A stretch of 64,000 bases of DNA from Phenylobacterium aquaticum (GTDB lineage Bacteria > Pseudomonadota > Alphaproteobacteria > Caulobacterales > Caulobacteraceae): assembly GCA_947378305.1 (NCBI GenBank), contig CANCJJ010000001.1:62001-126000 (forward strand). Reading direction: 5' to 3'. Positions 36,085 to 45,513 of the stretch are shown in pieces. Both the position numbers and the translations under genes were made by a program. Each line of letters starts with the position of its first letter. Position 1 is the stretch's first letter. The notes under the pieces are model-generated. The model had not been told where the DNA came from and did not search any database. It saw only the letters and a list, made by a program, of their open reading frames with translations.

Positions 36085-37752
36085 ATGCGTATCAACCGAC
36101 GCAAGGCTCTGGCTCTGTTCGGCCTCGGTGCCGGTGCCGCAGCTGGTCCCGCCCTGGCAGACAATCGTGTGGTGAGCTTCCGCCATGGCGTCGCCTCCGG
36201 AGACCCCCTGTCTGACCGGGTCATACTCTGGACCCGCATTACCCCCACAGACGCCGCCGATGCGCCGGTGGCCTATAGCTGGACCCTGACACCGGTCGAG
36301 GCCGGTCGCGGCAAGGCCAAGTCGGGCAAGGGCACCACGGACTCCAGCCGCGACTATACCGTCAAGGTCGATGTCACCGGCCTGGCCGCCAATTGCGCCT
36401 ATAAATTCCAGTTCTCAGCCAATGGGGTGAAGTCCCCGGTGGGCCAGACCCGGACCCTGCCTGTCGGAGCGGTCGATGAGGTCGTCCTGGCTGTTGCCAC
36501 CTGCGCCCTCTACACCAATGGCTATTTCAACGCCTACCAGGCCATTGCAGACATGGATCGTGTGGACGCGGTCCTGCATCTCGGCGACTACATCTACGAA
36601 TATGCCCCCGAACAATACGGCTATGAGAACGGCAGCAAGATCGGGCGTCTGCCGGAGCCGCCCCGGGAAATCGTCACCCTGAACGACTATCGCATTCGCC
36701 ACGCCTGTTACAAATCCGACCCCCAACTCCAGGCGGCCCATGCCCGTGCGCCCTGGATCGTCGTCTGGGATGACCACGAAACTGCCAATGACAGCTGGAA
36801 GGACGGGGCGGAAAATCATCAGCCCGCCCTGGAGGGCGACTGGAACCAGCGCAAGGCCGTCGCCATCAAGGCCTATTATGAGTGGATGCCCATTCGCGAA
36901 CCCAGGGACGGCGGATTTGCCATCAACCGCACCTTTGAATTTGGCAATCTCCTCACCCTGTTCATGCTCGAAACCCGGCTCACCGCCCGCGACCACCAGC
37001 TGAACTACGAGAAGGACCTCAATGGGGCCGACGGAAAACCCGACGTGGCCGCCTTCCGCAAACGCCTGAACGACCCGGCGCGGCAAATGATGGGGGCCTC
37101 TCAGGCCGACTGGCTGGCCAAGGGGCTCAAGGCCTCGGTCAAGGCGGGCCAGACCTGGCAGGTGCTCGGCAATGAGGTGGTCATGGCCCGCCTCGGCGTG
37201 CCGGATATCCGGGCCAATGTTTCGCCGGAAATCCTGGATGCGGCCCTGGCCAAACTGCCGGCCAGCGGCTCTGCGCGCATTGATCGCATGGCCAGAATGA
37301 CACCGCTCGGCCTGCCCTACGGACTGGACATGTGGGATGGTTATCCCGCCGAGCGCCAGAGGCTCTATGCCAGCTTCGAAGCCGCCAAGGCCAATGTCGT
37401 CGTCCTGTCCGGCGACAGCCACGCCTTCTGGGCCAATGAGCTCTATGACGCGCCCGAAGGTGGCAAGCTGGCCGCCGTGGAATTCGGTTCCACCGGCATT
37501 ACCAGTCCAGGCGCCGGAGACGCGCTTCCGGGCATTCCCGTGGGAGAGGTCTTCGCCAAGGCCAACCGTGAAGTGATCTATTCAGACCAGGCCGCCAAGG
37601 GATTTATCCGCCTGACCCTGACCCACACCGCCCTGCGGGCAGACATGGTTGCGGTCTCGACCATCCTGGAAAAAACCTTCACCACCCAGGTCCTGAAATC
37701 CTTCACGGCGACCCCCGGCAAGGATGGCGTGTCCCGGCTCAAGGCACTCTAG
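36085..37752 (+). CDS. phoD: PhoD-type alkaline phosphatase/phosphodiesterase, Tat-exported
   Basis: A 555-residue calcium/iron-type phosphatase that releases phosphate from organic esters outside the cytoplasm. The N-terminus 'MRINRRKALALFGLG' followed by an Ala-rich stretch ending 'PALA' is a twin-arginine signal. Family blocks are 'FRHGVASGDPLSDRVILWTR', 'LHLGDYIYEYAPEQYG', 'VVWDDHETANDSWKDGAENH' and 'VVLSGDSHAFWANEL'. ATG 36085 follows a TTG in frame and a GGGGGG ribosome-site-like stretch. Likely induced by phosphate starvation. Confidence 0.94.
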   Translation: MRINRRKALALFGLGAGAAAGPALADNRVVSFRHGVASGDPLSDRVILWTRITPTDAADAPVAYSWTLTPVEAGRGKAKSGKGTTDSSRDYTVKVDVTGLAANCAYKFQFSANGVKSPVGQTRTLPVGAVDEVVLAVATCALYTNGYFNAYQAIADMDRVDAVLHLGDYIYEYAPEQYGYENGSKIGRLPEPPREIVTLNDYRIRHACYKSDPQLQAAHARAPWIVVWDDHETANDSWKDGAENHQPALEGDWNQRKAVAIKAYYEWMPIREPRDGGFAINRTFEFGNLLTLFMLETRLTARDHQLNYEKDLNGADGKPDVAAFRKRLNDPARQMMGASQADWLAKGLKASVKAGQTWQVLGNEVVMARLGVPDIRANVSPEILDAALAKLPASGSARIDRMARMTPLGLPYGLDMWDGYPAERQRLYASFEAAKANVVVLSGDSHAFWANELYDAPEGGKLAAVEFGSTGITSPGAGDALPGIPVGEVFAKANREVIYSDQAAKGFIRLTLTHTALRADMVAVSTILEKTFTTQVLKSFTATPGKDGVSRLKAL

Positions 37753-37753
37753 G

Positions 37754-38161
37754 TCAGCTGTCTGACAGGGTTTCCAGGCGGCCATCCGGGCCGATCCGGC
37801 GGAAGAAGCAGGCCCTGTGGCCCACATGGCAGGCTCCGCCGTCCCCCTGGGGCAGGACCTTGAGCAAAATGGCGTCCTGGTCGCAATCCATGCGCAGTTC
37901 GACCACGGTCTGGATCTGGCCGGAGGTGGCCCCCTTGTGCCAGATTTCCCCCCGGGAGCGGCTGTAATAGACCGCCTCGCCAAGGCTAAGAGTCCGGGAC
38001 AGGGCCTCGGCATTCATCCAGGCCAGCATCAGGATCTCGCCTGTGGTCGCGTGCTGGGCAATGGCGGCAATCAGGCCGTGCTCATCAAAGCGCGGGGCCA
38101 GGACTGTTCCGGTTTCCAGCTCGGTGCGTGAGGTCGCCACGGGAAAGACTGGCTGGGACAT
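37754..38161 (-). CDS. hisI: Phosphoribosyl-AMP cyclohydrolase
   Basis: A 135-residue enzyme opening the purine ring of phosphoribosyl-AMP, the third step in histidine synthesis. Conserved features are '[16 protein letters not shown]', '[17 protein letters not shown]', the magnesium site '[11 protein letters not shown]' and the zinc cysteines in '[12 protein letters not shown]'. It is the separate HisI form, not fused to HisE. It follows folE on the same strand with an 8-base gap, and ends convergently on phoD. Confidence 0.95.
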   Translation of the reverse strand: MSQPVFPVATSRTELETGTVLAPRFDEHGLIAAIAQHATTGEILMLAWMNAEALSRTLSLGEAVYYSRSRGEIWHKGATSGQIQTVVELRMDCDQDAILLKVLPQGDGGACHVGHRACFFRRIGPDGRLETLSDS

Positions 38162-38169
38162 GGATATCT

Positions 38170-38802
38170 CTAGCGGCGATTAACAAAGTCCAGGAATCTT
38201 TGGCGCAGGGTGGCGTCGGTCTTGAACACCCCGGTGAACTGGGTGGTGATGGTCGTCACATGGCGGTGGTGGACCCCCCGCGTCGTCATGCACTGGTGGG
38301 CGGCATCAATCAGCACCGCCACGCCGGCCGGGCGCAGGCTGTCGGTAATGGAATTGGCGATCTGCTGGGTCATGGTCTCCTGGGTCTGGAGACGACGGGC
38401 AAAGATCTCCACAACCTTGGCCAGCTTGGAAATCCCGACGACGCGATTGGTCGGCATGTAGGCGACATAGGCCTTGCCCAGGAAGGGGGCCATGTGGTGC
38501 TCACAATGGCTCTCGACCTCAATCTCGCGCAGCATGACAATGTCGTCATAGCCCTGGACGTCCTCAAAGGTGCGGGCCAGCTCCTTGGCCGGGTCCTGCT
38601 TGTAGCCGATGAACCAGTCGCCATAGGCATCCACCACCCGCTGGGGCGTGTCGATCACGCCTTCCCGACGCGGGTCATCTCCCGCCCAGGCAATCAGGGT
38701 GCGAACGGCCTCCATGGCCTGCTCACGGCTCGGCCGGACCATGGGCTCGGAGGTTAGGTCCGTCCCGGAGACAGGACGATGATCGTGCGACGGGCTATCC
38801 AT
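38170..38802 (-). CDS. folE: GTP cyclohydrolase I
   Basis: A 210-residue enzyme making 7,8-dihydroneopterin triphosphate from GTP for folate synthesis. Zinc ligands are in '[20 protein letters not shown]' and '[13 protein letters not shown]'; '[20 protein letters not shown]' is the family signature. The type IA form (folE1) is zinc-dependent. Operon partner of hisI, and divergent from cysS. Confidence 0.96.
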   Translation of the reverse strand: MDSPSHDHRPVSGTDLTSEPMVRPSREQAMEAVRTLIAWAGDDPRREGVIDTPQRVVDAYGDWFIGYKQDPAKELARTFEDVQGYDDIVMLREIEVESHCEHHMAPFLGKAYVAYMPTNRVVGISKLAKVVEIFARRLQTQETMTQQIANSITDSLRPAGVAVLIDAAHQCMTTRGVHHRHVTTITTQFTGVFKTDATLRQRFLDFVNRR

Positions 38803-39001
38803 AGGGCTCAGTCAACTTCTGTTCAGGCAAACTCTGTTCAGGACTGTCCGGCACCGGGGCCGCGGCCCCTGAGAATTCCAGCCCTTGATGGTGGGAGCCC
38901 CGTGGCGACAAAGCCCCGTGGCCTCCCGTTGTGCAAAACTGTATAAGGGAGCCGAAGGCGGACCGGCAACTGTTACCGCGCGTCAATTTCAAACGAGTTC
39001 A

Positions 39002-40408
39002 ATGACCCTTGCCCTTTACGATACCCTGACCCGCGCGAAACGGACCTTTACGCCCGCCGATCCGAAGCGCGTGACCCTCTATGTCTGCGGTCCGACGGTT
39101 TATAATCACGCCCATATCGGCAATGCACGGCCAGTCGTGGCCTTTGATGTCCTGTTTCGCCTGCTGCGCCGGACCTATGGCGAGACGGCTGTGCTCTATG
39201 CCGCCAACATTACCGACGTTGACGACCGGATTAACCGCAAGGCCGCGGACGAGGGCGTGCCGATCAGCACCATCGCCGAGCGCTATCTGGCTATTTACAA
39301 CAGCGACATGGCCCGTCTGGGAGTCCTGGCTCCGACCTTCCAGCCCCGCGCGACCCAGACCATGGAGGCCATCATCGCCATGATTGCCAGCCTGGTGGCC
39401 AATGGATCGGCCTATGTCGCGGAAGGTCATGTCCTGTTCAATACCCAGGCCTATGAAGCCTACGGAAAGCTGTCCGGCCACCCCATGGAGGACATGATCG
39501 CCGGGGCCCGGGTCGATGTCGCACCCTATAAGCAACACCCCGCCGACTTCGTGCTCTGGAAGCCGTCAAAGCCTGACGAGCCCGTCTGGGACAGCCCCTG
39601 GGGCGGCGGCCGGCCGGGCTGGCACATTGAATGCTCCGCCATGATCGAACAGACCCTCGGCCTGCCGATTGATATCCACGGCGGCGGCATCGACCTCTTG
39701 TTCCCCCACCATGAAAATGAAATGGCCCAGGGCGTCTGCGCCCACAGGCAGGTTGGCGGAACCCCTGAGGGCGAAGAGGTCTATTCCCGCTACTGGATGC
39801 ATAACGGCTTCCTGAATTTCGGCGATGAGAAGATGTCCAAGAGCCTGGGCAATGTCGTGCTGGTTCACGAACTGGCCGAACAGGTGCCCGGTGAGGTGCT
39901 GCGCTGGGCCCTGCTGGTCGGCCATTATCGCGCGCCGCTGGAGTGGACCGGCGACCTGATCGAACAGTCCCGGAAGGCCCTCGACCGGCTCTACGGGGCC
40001 CTGCGCCGGGCCAGCGAGGTTGCAGCAGAGTCCACCGGACCGAATATCGACTTCCTCAATGCCCTTGAGGATGACCTGAACACCCCCGCCGCCATGGCAG
40101 AGCTGTTTGCCATGGCCACCGCCCTGGAAACCGCCCGGGGCGATGACCGGGCCTATGCCAAGGGGGAATTGCTGGCCTCCGCAAACCTGATGGGCTTCCT
40201 GTTTTCGGACCCGGAGGCCTGGTTCAAGGGGGGCGTGGACGCCGAGCTGAAGGCGCGGATTGACGGCCTCATTGCCGATCGGGTCACGGCCAGAACGGAA
40301 AAGGACTGGGCCGCTGCGGACCGGATCCGTGCAGAACTGACCGCGCTCAACGTCGAAGTCATGGACAATCCGACCGGGGCCACCTGGCGGATACGGGAGA
40401 AGCCCTGA
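39002..40408 (+). CDS. cysS: Cysteinyl-tRNA synthetase
   Basis: A 468-residue class I synthetase. The HIGH motif is '[11 protein letters not shown]', the zinc site includes 'YVCGPTVYN', 'WHIECSAM' and 'PHHENEMAQ', and KMSKS is '[10 protein letters not shown]'. ATG 39002 gives the usual N-terminus; the ORF-track start at 38885 adds 39 spurious residues. Its stop overlaps the next start by one base (TGATG). Confidence 0.97.
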   Translation: MTLALYDTLTRAKRTFTPADPKRVTLYVCGPTVYNHAHIGNARPVVAFDVLFRLLRRTYGETAVLYAANITDVDDRINRKAADEGVPISTIAERYLAIYNSDMARLGVLAPTFQPRATQTMEAIIAMIASLVANGSAYVAEGHVLFNTQAYEAYGKLSGHPMEDMIAGARVDVAPYKQHPADFVLWKPSKPDEPVWDSPWGGGRPGWHIECSAMIEQTLGLPIDIHGGGIDLLFPHHENEMAQGVCAHRQVGGTPEGEEVYSRYWMHNGFLNFGDEKMSKSLGNVVLVHELAEQVPGEVLRWALLVGHYRAPLEWTGDLIEQSRKALDRLYGALRRASEVAAESTGPNIDFLNALEDDLNTPAAMAELFAMATALETARGDDRAYAKGELLASANLMGFLFSDPEAWFKGGVDAELKARIDGLIADRVTARTEKDWAAADRIRAELTALNVEVMDNPTGATWRIREKP

Positions 40409-40953
40409 TGGCCACACGCCCCCCTGCAGTTTTCAGCCTGGCCTCCGGGCTGGTTTTTGGCGGCGCAAAGGCGGCGGGGAGCGGGCCGTCAAAGATTGAG
40501 CACAGGATCGGGGTTCAGGCCCCGGCAGAGATCATCTGGGAGATTCTGGCCAATCTGGAGGGCTGGGCCGACTGGAACCCCCTCTATCCCCGCGCCGAAG
40601 GCGAATTGCGCATCGGCTCGACCCTGTCCCTGACCCTGGCCCTGCCCGGCGAACCGCCCATGGACATTCAGCCGGTCGTGCAGGACTGGGTCCCGGAAGA
40701 ACAGATTCACTGGCGTCTGAGCCTCGCCCGGGGCCTGATCCGCTCGGTCCGGTATATAGAGATCGAGTCCATGGGCCCGGCGAACTGCATCATCTCCAAT
40801 GGCGAGATCTTCCAGGGCCTGCTTGGTCCCGCCATTGCCCGTCGACAAAGGCGGGTGATCCGCGACGGCTTTACCCAGATGGGCGAGGCCCTGGCCGGGC
40901 GGGCGGAACAACTCTGGCAAGCGCGGGGGGCCATCCCCACATCCAGGCCATGA
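40408..40953 (+). CDS. SRPBCC-fold (START/polyketide cyclase-like) protein
   Basis: A 181-residue protein. The segment 'IEHRIGVQAPAEIIWEILAN' followed by LEGWADWNPLYP is the usual entrance of SRPBCC-domain proteins, which form a hydrophobic ligand cavity. Function and ligand are unknown. It is translationally coupled between cysS and the NifU-like gene (4-base overlap ATGA), so it is likely expressed with them. Confidence 0.8.
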   Translation: MATRPPAVFSLASGLVFGGAKAAGSGPSKIEHRIGVQAPAEIIWEILANLEGWADWNPLYPRAEGELRIGSTLSLTLALPGEPPMDIQPVVQDWVPEEQIHWRLSLARGLIRSVRYIEIESMGPANCIISNGEIFQGLLGPAIARRQRRVIRDGFTQMGEALAGRAEQLWQARGAIPTSRP

Positions 40954-41399
40954 TCGACGACATCTATTCCGCCCGGCTCCTGAAACTGGCGGCCAACCTG
41001 CCCCATCTCGGGCGATTGACCGACCCTCAGGGGAGCGCCGAAAAGACTGCGAAATTGTGTGGCAGTCGCGTCGTCATTGATGTGGACATGGCGGATGGAC
41101 ATGTGTCCCGCTTTGCCCAGGACATCCAGGCCTGCGCCCTTGGCCAGGCCTCTGCCGCCATTCTGGGAGCTCATGTGCTTGGGGCCAGCCTGGCGGAGCT
41201 GGAGTTGGCACGCGATCAGTTCCGGGCTATGTTGAGTGCGGACGGTCCCCCGCCCGAAGGACGCTTCTCGGATATCTCAATGCTCGCCCCGGTGAAGAAC
41301 TATCCCGCCCGACATGCCTCGACGCTCCTGGCGTTCGACGCCGTCGTTGACGCCGCCCGGTTGGCCGGCACACGAACTAGCCGCGCCAGCACGACTTGA
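40950..41399 (+). CDS. NifU/IscU-like protein lacking the third ligand cysteine
   Basis: A 149-residue protein aligning with the NifU N-terminal/IscU scaffold fold. Two of the three cluster-ligand cysteines are present: Cys37 ('KLCGSRV') and Cys62 ('IQACALGQASAAIL'). The third, normally in HCS, is replaced: 'PARHASTLLAFDAV' has Ala at about 123. I recall alphaproteobacterial relatives with the same change. It may therefore be a non-canonical scaffold or have another role. Coupled to the SRPBCC gene and upstream of yidD. Confidence 0.8.
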   Translation: MIDDIYSARLLKLAANLPHLGRLTDPQGSAEKTAKLCGSRVVIDVDMADGHVSRFAQDIQACALGQASAAILGAHVLGASLAELELARDQFRAMLSADGPPPEGRFSDISMLAPVKNYPARHASTLLAFDAVVDAARLAGTRTSRASTT

Positions 41400-41403
41400 T
41401 CCG

Positions 41404-41423
41404 GATTATCCTGCGGGATAATC
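41404..41423. terminator. Hairpin between NifU-like gene and yidD
   Basis: Perfect 8-base stem GATTATCC/GGATAATC with a TGCG loop, 4 bases after the NifU-like stop codon. No T-tract follows, so it may be a weak or Rho-assisted terminator or an mRNA-stability element rather than a strong intrinsic terminator. Confidence 0.45.
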
Positions 41424-41452
41424 GCCATGGGATCGCAGGTTAGCGAGCTGGC

Positions 41453-41725
41453 ATGACCCTTTATGAAACCTGCGTCAAAGGTGCCCTGCGGACCTATAAA
41501 CTGACGCTTTCCCCCCTGATTGGACGCCAATGCCGCTATCTTCCGACCTGTTCGGAATATGCAGCCCAGGCCCTGATCGACCACGGCCCCTGGCGCGGAA
41601 CCGCGCTGACCTTCAAGCGGCTGTGTCGTTGCAATCCCTGGGGCGGTTCGGGCTATGATCCCGTTCCCCCCGCCGCGTTGAAGGCTGAGAGGCCTCCAGC
41701 CCGGAACTGGAAATGTGAACCATGA
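41453..41725 (+). CDS. yidD: Membrane protein insertion efficiency factor YidD
   Basis: A 90-residue YidD protein. Family motifs are '[20 protein letters not shown]' followed by EYA, and '[16 protein letters not shown]'. It assists YidC-dependent insertion at the inner membrane. In many bacteria it lies between rnpA and yidC; here it is about 21 kb away and overlaps the thrS start by four bases (ATGA). Confidence 0.95.
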   Translation: MTLYETCVKGALRTYKLTLSPLIGRQCRYLPTCSEYAAQALIDHGPWRGTALTFKRLCRCNPWGGSGYDPVPPAALKAERPPARNWKCEP

Positions 41726-43680
41726 TTGATCTGATTTTCCCGGACGGCTCGGTCCGCCAGTTTGACGAGGGCGTGTCCGGCCGCGACGTGGCCGCCTCGA
41801 TTGCCAAGTCCCTCGAAAAGCGGGCCCTGCTGATCAAGCTCGACGGTGCCCTGCTTGACCTCGACCGTCCCCTGCCCGGCGGCGGCAAGTTTGAAATCCT
41901 GACCCGGGAGAGCCCCGAAGCCCTGGAGGTCATCCGTCACGATGCCAGCCATATCATGGCCGAGGCGGTCCAGGACCTCTTCCCCGGCACCCAGGTGACG
42001 ATCGGGCCCGCCATTGAGGACGGTTTCTATTACGACTTTGCCCGGGAAACGCCCTTCAGCCTGGACGATCTGGCCAGTATCGAAAAGCGTATGGGCGAGA
42101 TCGTCGATCGCGATGAAAAAATCGTGCGCGAAGTCTGGGACCGGGAGACCGCCATTGCCCACTTCAAGGCGATTGGTGAGGCCTACAAGGCCGAAATCAT
42201 TACCGACCTGCCTGACACCGAGACCATCACCGTATATCGCCAGGGGGCCTGGAAGGACCTCTGCCTGGGCCCGCACCTGCCCTCAACCCGCCATGTGGGC
42301 AAGGCCTTCAAGCTGACCAAGCTGGCCGGGGCCTATTGGCGCGGCGACCACCGCAATGCCCAGCTCCAGCGGATCTATGGCACGGCCTGGGCCTCAGAAG
42401 CCGACCTTGCCGCCCATCTGACCCGGATCGAGGAGGCCGAACGCCGGGACCACCGCAAGATCGGTCGGGCCATGGACCTCTTCCACCTGCAGGAAGAAGC
42501 CAAGGGCATGATCTTCTGGCACGCCCAGGGCTGGACCCTCTATCGGACCGTCGAAAACTATATGCGCCGACGCCTGGACGCCGACGGCTATGTGGAGGTC
42601 AAGGCACCCCAGATCATGGACCGAGGACTCTGGGAGAAATCCGGCCACTGGGAAAAATTCGGTCAGAACATGTTCACCTGCGAATCCGCAGAGGGCGAAG
42701 AACTTGCCGTTAAGCCCATGAACTGTCCCGGGCATGTGCAGATTTTCAACTTCGGCCAGAAGAGCTATCGCGACCTGCCCCTGCGCATGGCCGAGTTTGG
42801 GGCCTGCCACCGCTATGAGCCCTCCGGGGCCCTGCACGGCATTATGCGTCTGCGCGCCTTCACCCAGGATGATGCCCACATCTTCTGCCGGGAAGACCAG
42901 ATCGAGGAAGAAACCACGCGTTTCGTGCGCCTGCTCAATTCCGTCTATGCGGATTTCGGCCTGGAACTGCACAGCGTGAAACTGGCCCTGCGGCCGGACC
43001 TGCGCGCGGGTACGGATGAGGTCTGGGATATTGCTGAACAGAAGCTGGACCGGGCGGCCCGTCAGGCGGTGAACATGCCCATCGAGCACCTGCCCGGCGA
43101 AGGGGCCTTCTATGGTCCCAAGCTGGAATTCCACCTGCGCGATGCCATTGGCCGGACCTGGCAGTGCGGGACCCTGCAACTCGACTTCGTCCTGCCGGAA
43201 CGGCTGGACGCTGAATATGTGGCGGAAGATGGCTCCAAGCAGAAGCCGGTCATGCTTCACCGGGCGATTTGCGGATCCATGGAACGCTTTATCGGCGTCA
43301 TGATCGAAAACTATGCCGGAGCCTTCCCCCTCTGGCTGGCCCCGACCCAGGTGGTGGTCACCACCATTACCTCGGATGCAGATGACTATGCCCGGCAGGT
43401 CGTCAATGCCCTCAAGGCAGCCGGCCTGCGGGTCGAAATCGACCTGCGCAATGAAAAGATCAACTACAAGATCCGCGAGCACAGCCTGGCCAAGACACCG
43501 GTCATCGCCGTCGTCGGCCGTCGCGAGGCCGAGGAGGGCAAGCTGGCCCTGCGCCGGTTTGGGTCGGACGGACAGACCATCCTGACCCTGGATGAGGCCA
43601 TTTCGGCCCTGTCCCTGGAGGCCCTGGCCCCCGATGCTGCGCGCGCCGTCAAGGCCAAGGGTGAAGTCGCCGGGGCATGA
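41722..43680 (+). CDS. thrS: Threonyl-tRNA synthetase
   Basis: A 652-residue class II synthetase. The N-terminal TGS domain (1-60), the editing domain with '[11 protein letters not shown]' and '[16 protein letters not shown]', the catalytic core ('[10 protein letters not shown]', motif 2 '[20 protein letters not shown]', motif 3 '[11 protein letters not shown]') and the anticodon-binding domain from about 550 are all complete. Coupled to yidD upstream and to the glycosyltransferase downstream by 4-base overlaps. Confidence 0.97.
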   Translation: MIDLIFPDGSVRQFDEGVSGRDVAASIAKSLEKRALLIKLDGALLDLDRPLPGGGKFEILTRESPEALEVIRHDASHIMAEAVQDLFPGTQVTIGPAIEDGFYYDFARETPFSLDDLASIEKRMGEIVDRDEKIVREVWDRETAIAHFKAIGEAYKAEIITDLPDTETITVYRQGAWKDLCLGPHLPSTRHVGKAFKLTKLAGAYWRGDHRNAQLQRIYGTAWASEADLAAHLTRIEEAERRDHRKIGRAMDLFHLQEEAKGMIFWHAQGWTLYRTVENYMRRRLDADGYVEVKAPQIMDRGLWEKSGHWEKFGQNMFTCESAEGEELAVKPMNCPGHVQIFNFGQKSYRDLPLRMAEFGACHRYEPSGALHGIMRLRAFTQDDAHIFCREDQIEEETTRFVRLLNSVYADFGLELHSVKLALRPDLRAGTDEVWDIAEQKLDRAARQAVNMPIEHLPGEGAFYGPKLEFHLRDAIGRTWQCGTLQLDFVLPERLDAEYVAEDGSKQKPVMLHRAICGSMERFIGVMIENYAGAFPLWLAPTQVVVTTITSDADDYARQVVNALKAAGLRVEIDLRNEKINYKIREHSLAKTPVIAVVGRREAEEGKLALRRFGSDGQTILTLDEAISALSLEALAPDAARAVKAKGEVAGA

Positions 43681-44642
43681 ACGACCTGCCTGCGGACCTG
43701 ACCCTCCCCAAGAGGGCCCCATCACGGACATCAGCCGAGCCTGCAAGCTCGGTGTCCGTGATTGTGGTTGTGTACAAGACCGGGGAGGCCCTGGAGCCTG
43801 CCCTGACCAGTGTCCTGCAGGACCCCATCGTCACAGAACTCGTCATCGTCAATAACGGGGCCTCCACCGAGGAAATCCGGAAATTGCACCGCCTCTCCGC
43901 CACGGATGACCGGATCACCCTGATCGAAGGCCAGGGCAATGTCGGCTTTGCCCGGGGGGCCAATCTGGGGGCCCACAAGGCGCGGGGGAGGGTCCTGGTC
44001 TTTGTGAATCCGGACGCCTTCATCCGGCCGGGATGCCTGGCCCACCTCACCCAGTCGATTGAGAATCAACCCGTCCCCTGCATTGTTGGCGGACGGGTGC
44101 TCAATCCCGACATGACCGAACAGAGGGGCGGACGGCGAGGTGAGATCACCCCCTTTACCGCCGTCATTAGCCTGGGCCGGCTGGGCCGGTTTGTGCCCGC
44201 CTGGCGCAAGTACGAGGTTCACCTGGAAAACCAGGCCATGCCCGAAGGGGTCATTGCCGTGCCCACCATATCCGGGGCCTGTTTCTGCATGCGGCGCGAA
44301 GACTTCGACGCCGTGGCAGGCTTTGATGAGGGCTATTTCCTTCATGTCGAGGATGTCGACCTCTGCTGGCGGGTCCGCCAGGCCGGGGGCAAGGTCCTGT
44401 TCCATCCCCAGGCCGAGGTCGTCCATTTGGGCCATACCAGCCGGGCCAGCCCCATGCGGGTGGAATTCTACAAGGGCATGGGCCTCGTTCGATACTTTTC
44501 CAAGCGGGCCTCGACCCCGGGCGAAACCCTGGCCGCCTGGCTCCTGTCGCCCCTGATCCTGCTGGCCACCCTGGCGCGCCCGCTCCTGTGGTCGCTTAGG
44601 CCCGTCAGGCCTGTGGCCTTGGAAACAGACCGGCCCGACTGA
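43677..44642 (+). CDS. Glycosyltransferase family 2 (rhamnosyltransferase-like)
   Basis: A 321-residue GT-A enzyme. The N-terminal '[20 protein letters not shown]', 'NNGASTEEI', the metal-binding '[11 protein letters not shown]' and the acceptor-side '[20 protein letters not shown]' fit the WbbL/rhamnosyltransferase branch that builds surface polysaccharide. A hydrophobic stretch near residue 290 may contact the membrane. It overlaps thrS by four bases and its 3' end overlaps the convergent HMG-CoA lyase gene by 38 bases. The acceptor is unknown. Confidence 0.88.
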   Translation: MNDLPADLTLPKRAPSRTSAEPASSVSVIVVVYKTGEALEPALTSVLQDPIVTELVIVNNGASTEEIRKLHRLSATDDRITLIEGQGNVGFARGANLGAHKARGRVLVFVNPDAFIRPGCLAHLTQSIENQPVPCIVGGRVLNPDMTEQRGGRRGEITPFTAVISLGRLGRFVPAWRKYEVHLENQAMPEGVIAVPTISGACFCMRREDFDAVAGFDEGYFLHVEDVDLCWRVRQAGGKVLFHPQAEVVHLGHTSRASPMRVEFYKGMGLVRYFSKRASTPGETLAAWLLSPLILLATLARPLLWSLRPVRPVALETDRPD

Positions 44643-45513
44643 CAGAGGCGGCCGGAGGCTTGCCCAAGATCCCGGCCATCCACTGGGCGGTCTCAATCAG
44701 CTTTTCAATGTCAAACCCCGTCTCGAATCCGGCCCGCTCCAGCATGTAGACCAGGTCCTCGGTCCCGATATTTCCAGTGGCATTCGGGGCGAAGGGGCAC
44801 CCGCCCAGGCCGCCGCAACTAGCATCGAGGATGGTCACTCCGGCCTCTATTCCGGCAAAGGCATTGGCCAGTCCGGTATTGCGGGTGTCATGAAAGTGCA
44901 GGCGCAGGGGGGTGGAGCCCATGACCTTCTGAACCGCCTCGACCCTGTGCCGGACCGTCCAGGGATCGGCCACGCCGATGGTGTCCGCCAGAGCAATCTC
45001 ATCCAGTCCCAGACTGGCGGCCTCCCGCACCAGGCTCACAAGGTGATCCTCGCTCACTTCGCCCTCGAAGGGACAGCCAAAGGCCACGGAGAAGGTGGCC
45101 GTCATCCGGGGGCCGCCCGCCTTTGCCCGGCGCGCAACAATGTCGGCCAGGGTTTGCATCTGCTCGGCGACTCCGGCCCCCTGGTTGCGGATCCCGAAGC
45201 CGTCCGTGGCGCAGACAACCACATTGGCTTCATCGCAGCCGGTCGAGATCGCCCGGTCCCAGCCGCGCATATTCAGGACCAGCCCGATCCGGGATCGATC
45301 CGTATCGACCGGCAGGGCTGCCGAAATCTCCTCGGCCCCGGCCATTTGCGGCACCCGGGCCGGATTGACGAAGGAGACCGTCTCCTGGCGTCGGGCACCG
45401 GCCGCCTCAAGCCGCTGAATGAACTCGACCTTCTGGCCAACCTCCAGGCTCAGCTTTTCATTCTGGAGCCCGTCCCTGGCTCCGACCTCAACAATCTGGA
45501 TGAAGCGGCTCAT
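44605..45513 (-). CDS. mvaB: Hydroxymethylglutaryl-CoA lyase
   Basis: A 302-residue enzyme splitting HMG-CoA into acetyl-CoA and acetoacetate, the last step of leucine breakdown. Family signatures are 'IVEVGARDGLQNEKL', 'HFHDTRNTGLANAF' (metal His/Asp) and the catalytic cysteine loop 'GGLGGCPFAPNATGNIG'. No other leucine-catabolic gene is nearby. It overlaps the upstream ArnT-like gene by four bases and the convergent glycosyltransferase by 38. Confidence 0.92.
   Translation of the reverse strand: MSRFIQIVEVGARDGLQNEKLSLEVGQKVEFIQRLEAAGARRQETVSFVNPARVPQMAGAEEISAALPVDTDRSRIGLVLNMRGWDRAISTGCDEANVVVCATDGFGIRNQGAGVAEQMQTLADIVARRAKAGGPRMTATFSVAFGCPFEGEVSEDHLVSLVREAASLGLDEIALADTIGVADPWTVRHRVEAVQKVMGSTPLRLHFHDTRNTGLANAFAGIEAGVTILDASCGGLGGCPFAPNATGNIGTEDLVYMLERAGFETGFDIEKLIETAQWMAGILGKPPAASVSRAGLFPRPQA

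Noticed and set aside
38820-38935. Short direct repeats CTGTTCAGG and GCCCCGTGG in the folE-cysS gap
   Set aside because: Each occurs only twice over short length in a GC-rich gap; no pattern of a known regulator and likely chance or slippage.
38885-39001. N-terminal extension of cysS in the ORF track
   Set aside because: The extra 39 residues have no homology to class I synthetases, and the region is the divergent folE/cysS promoter gap.
42394-43746. 450-residue minus-strand ORF opposite thrS
   Set aside because: Shadow ORF; composition is typical of reversed high-GC coding sequence and thrS is complete.
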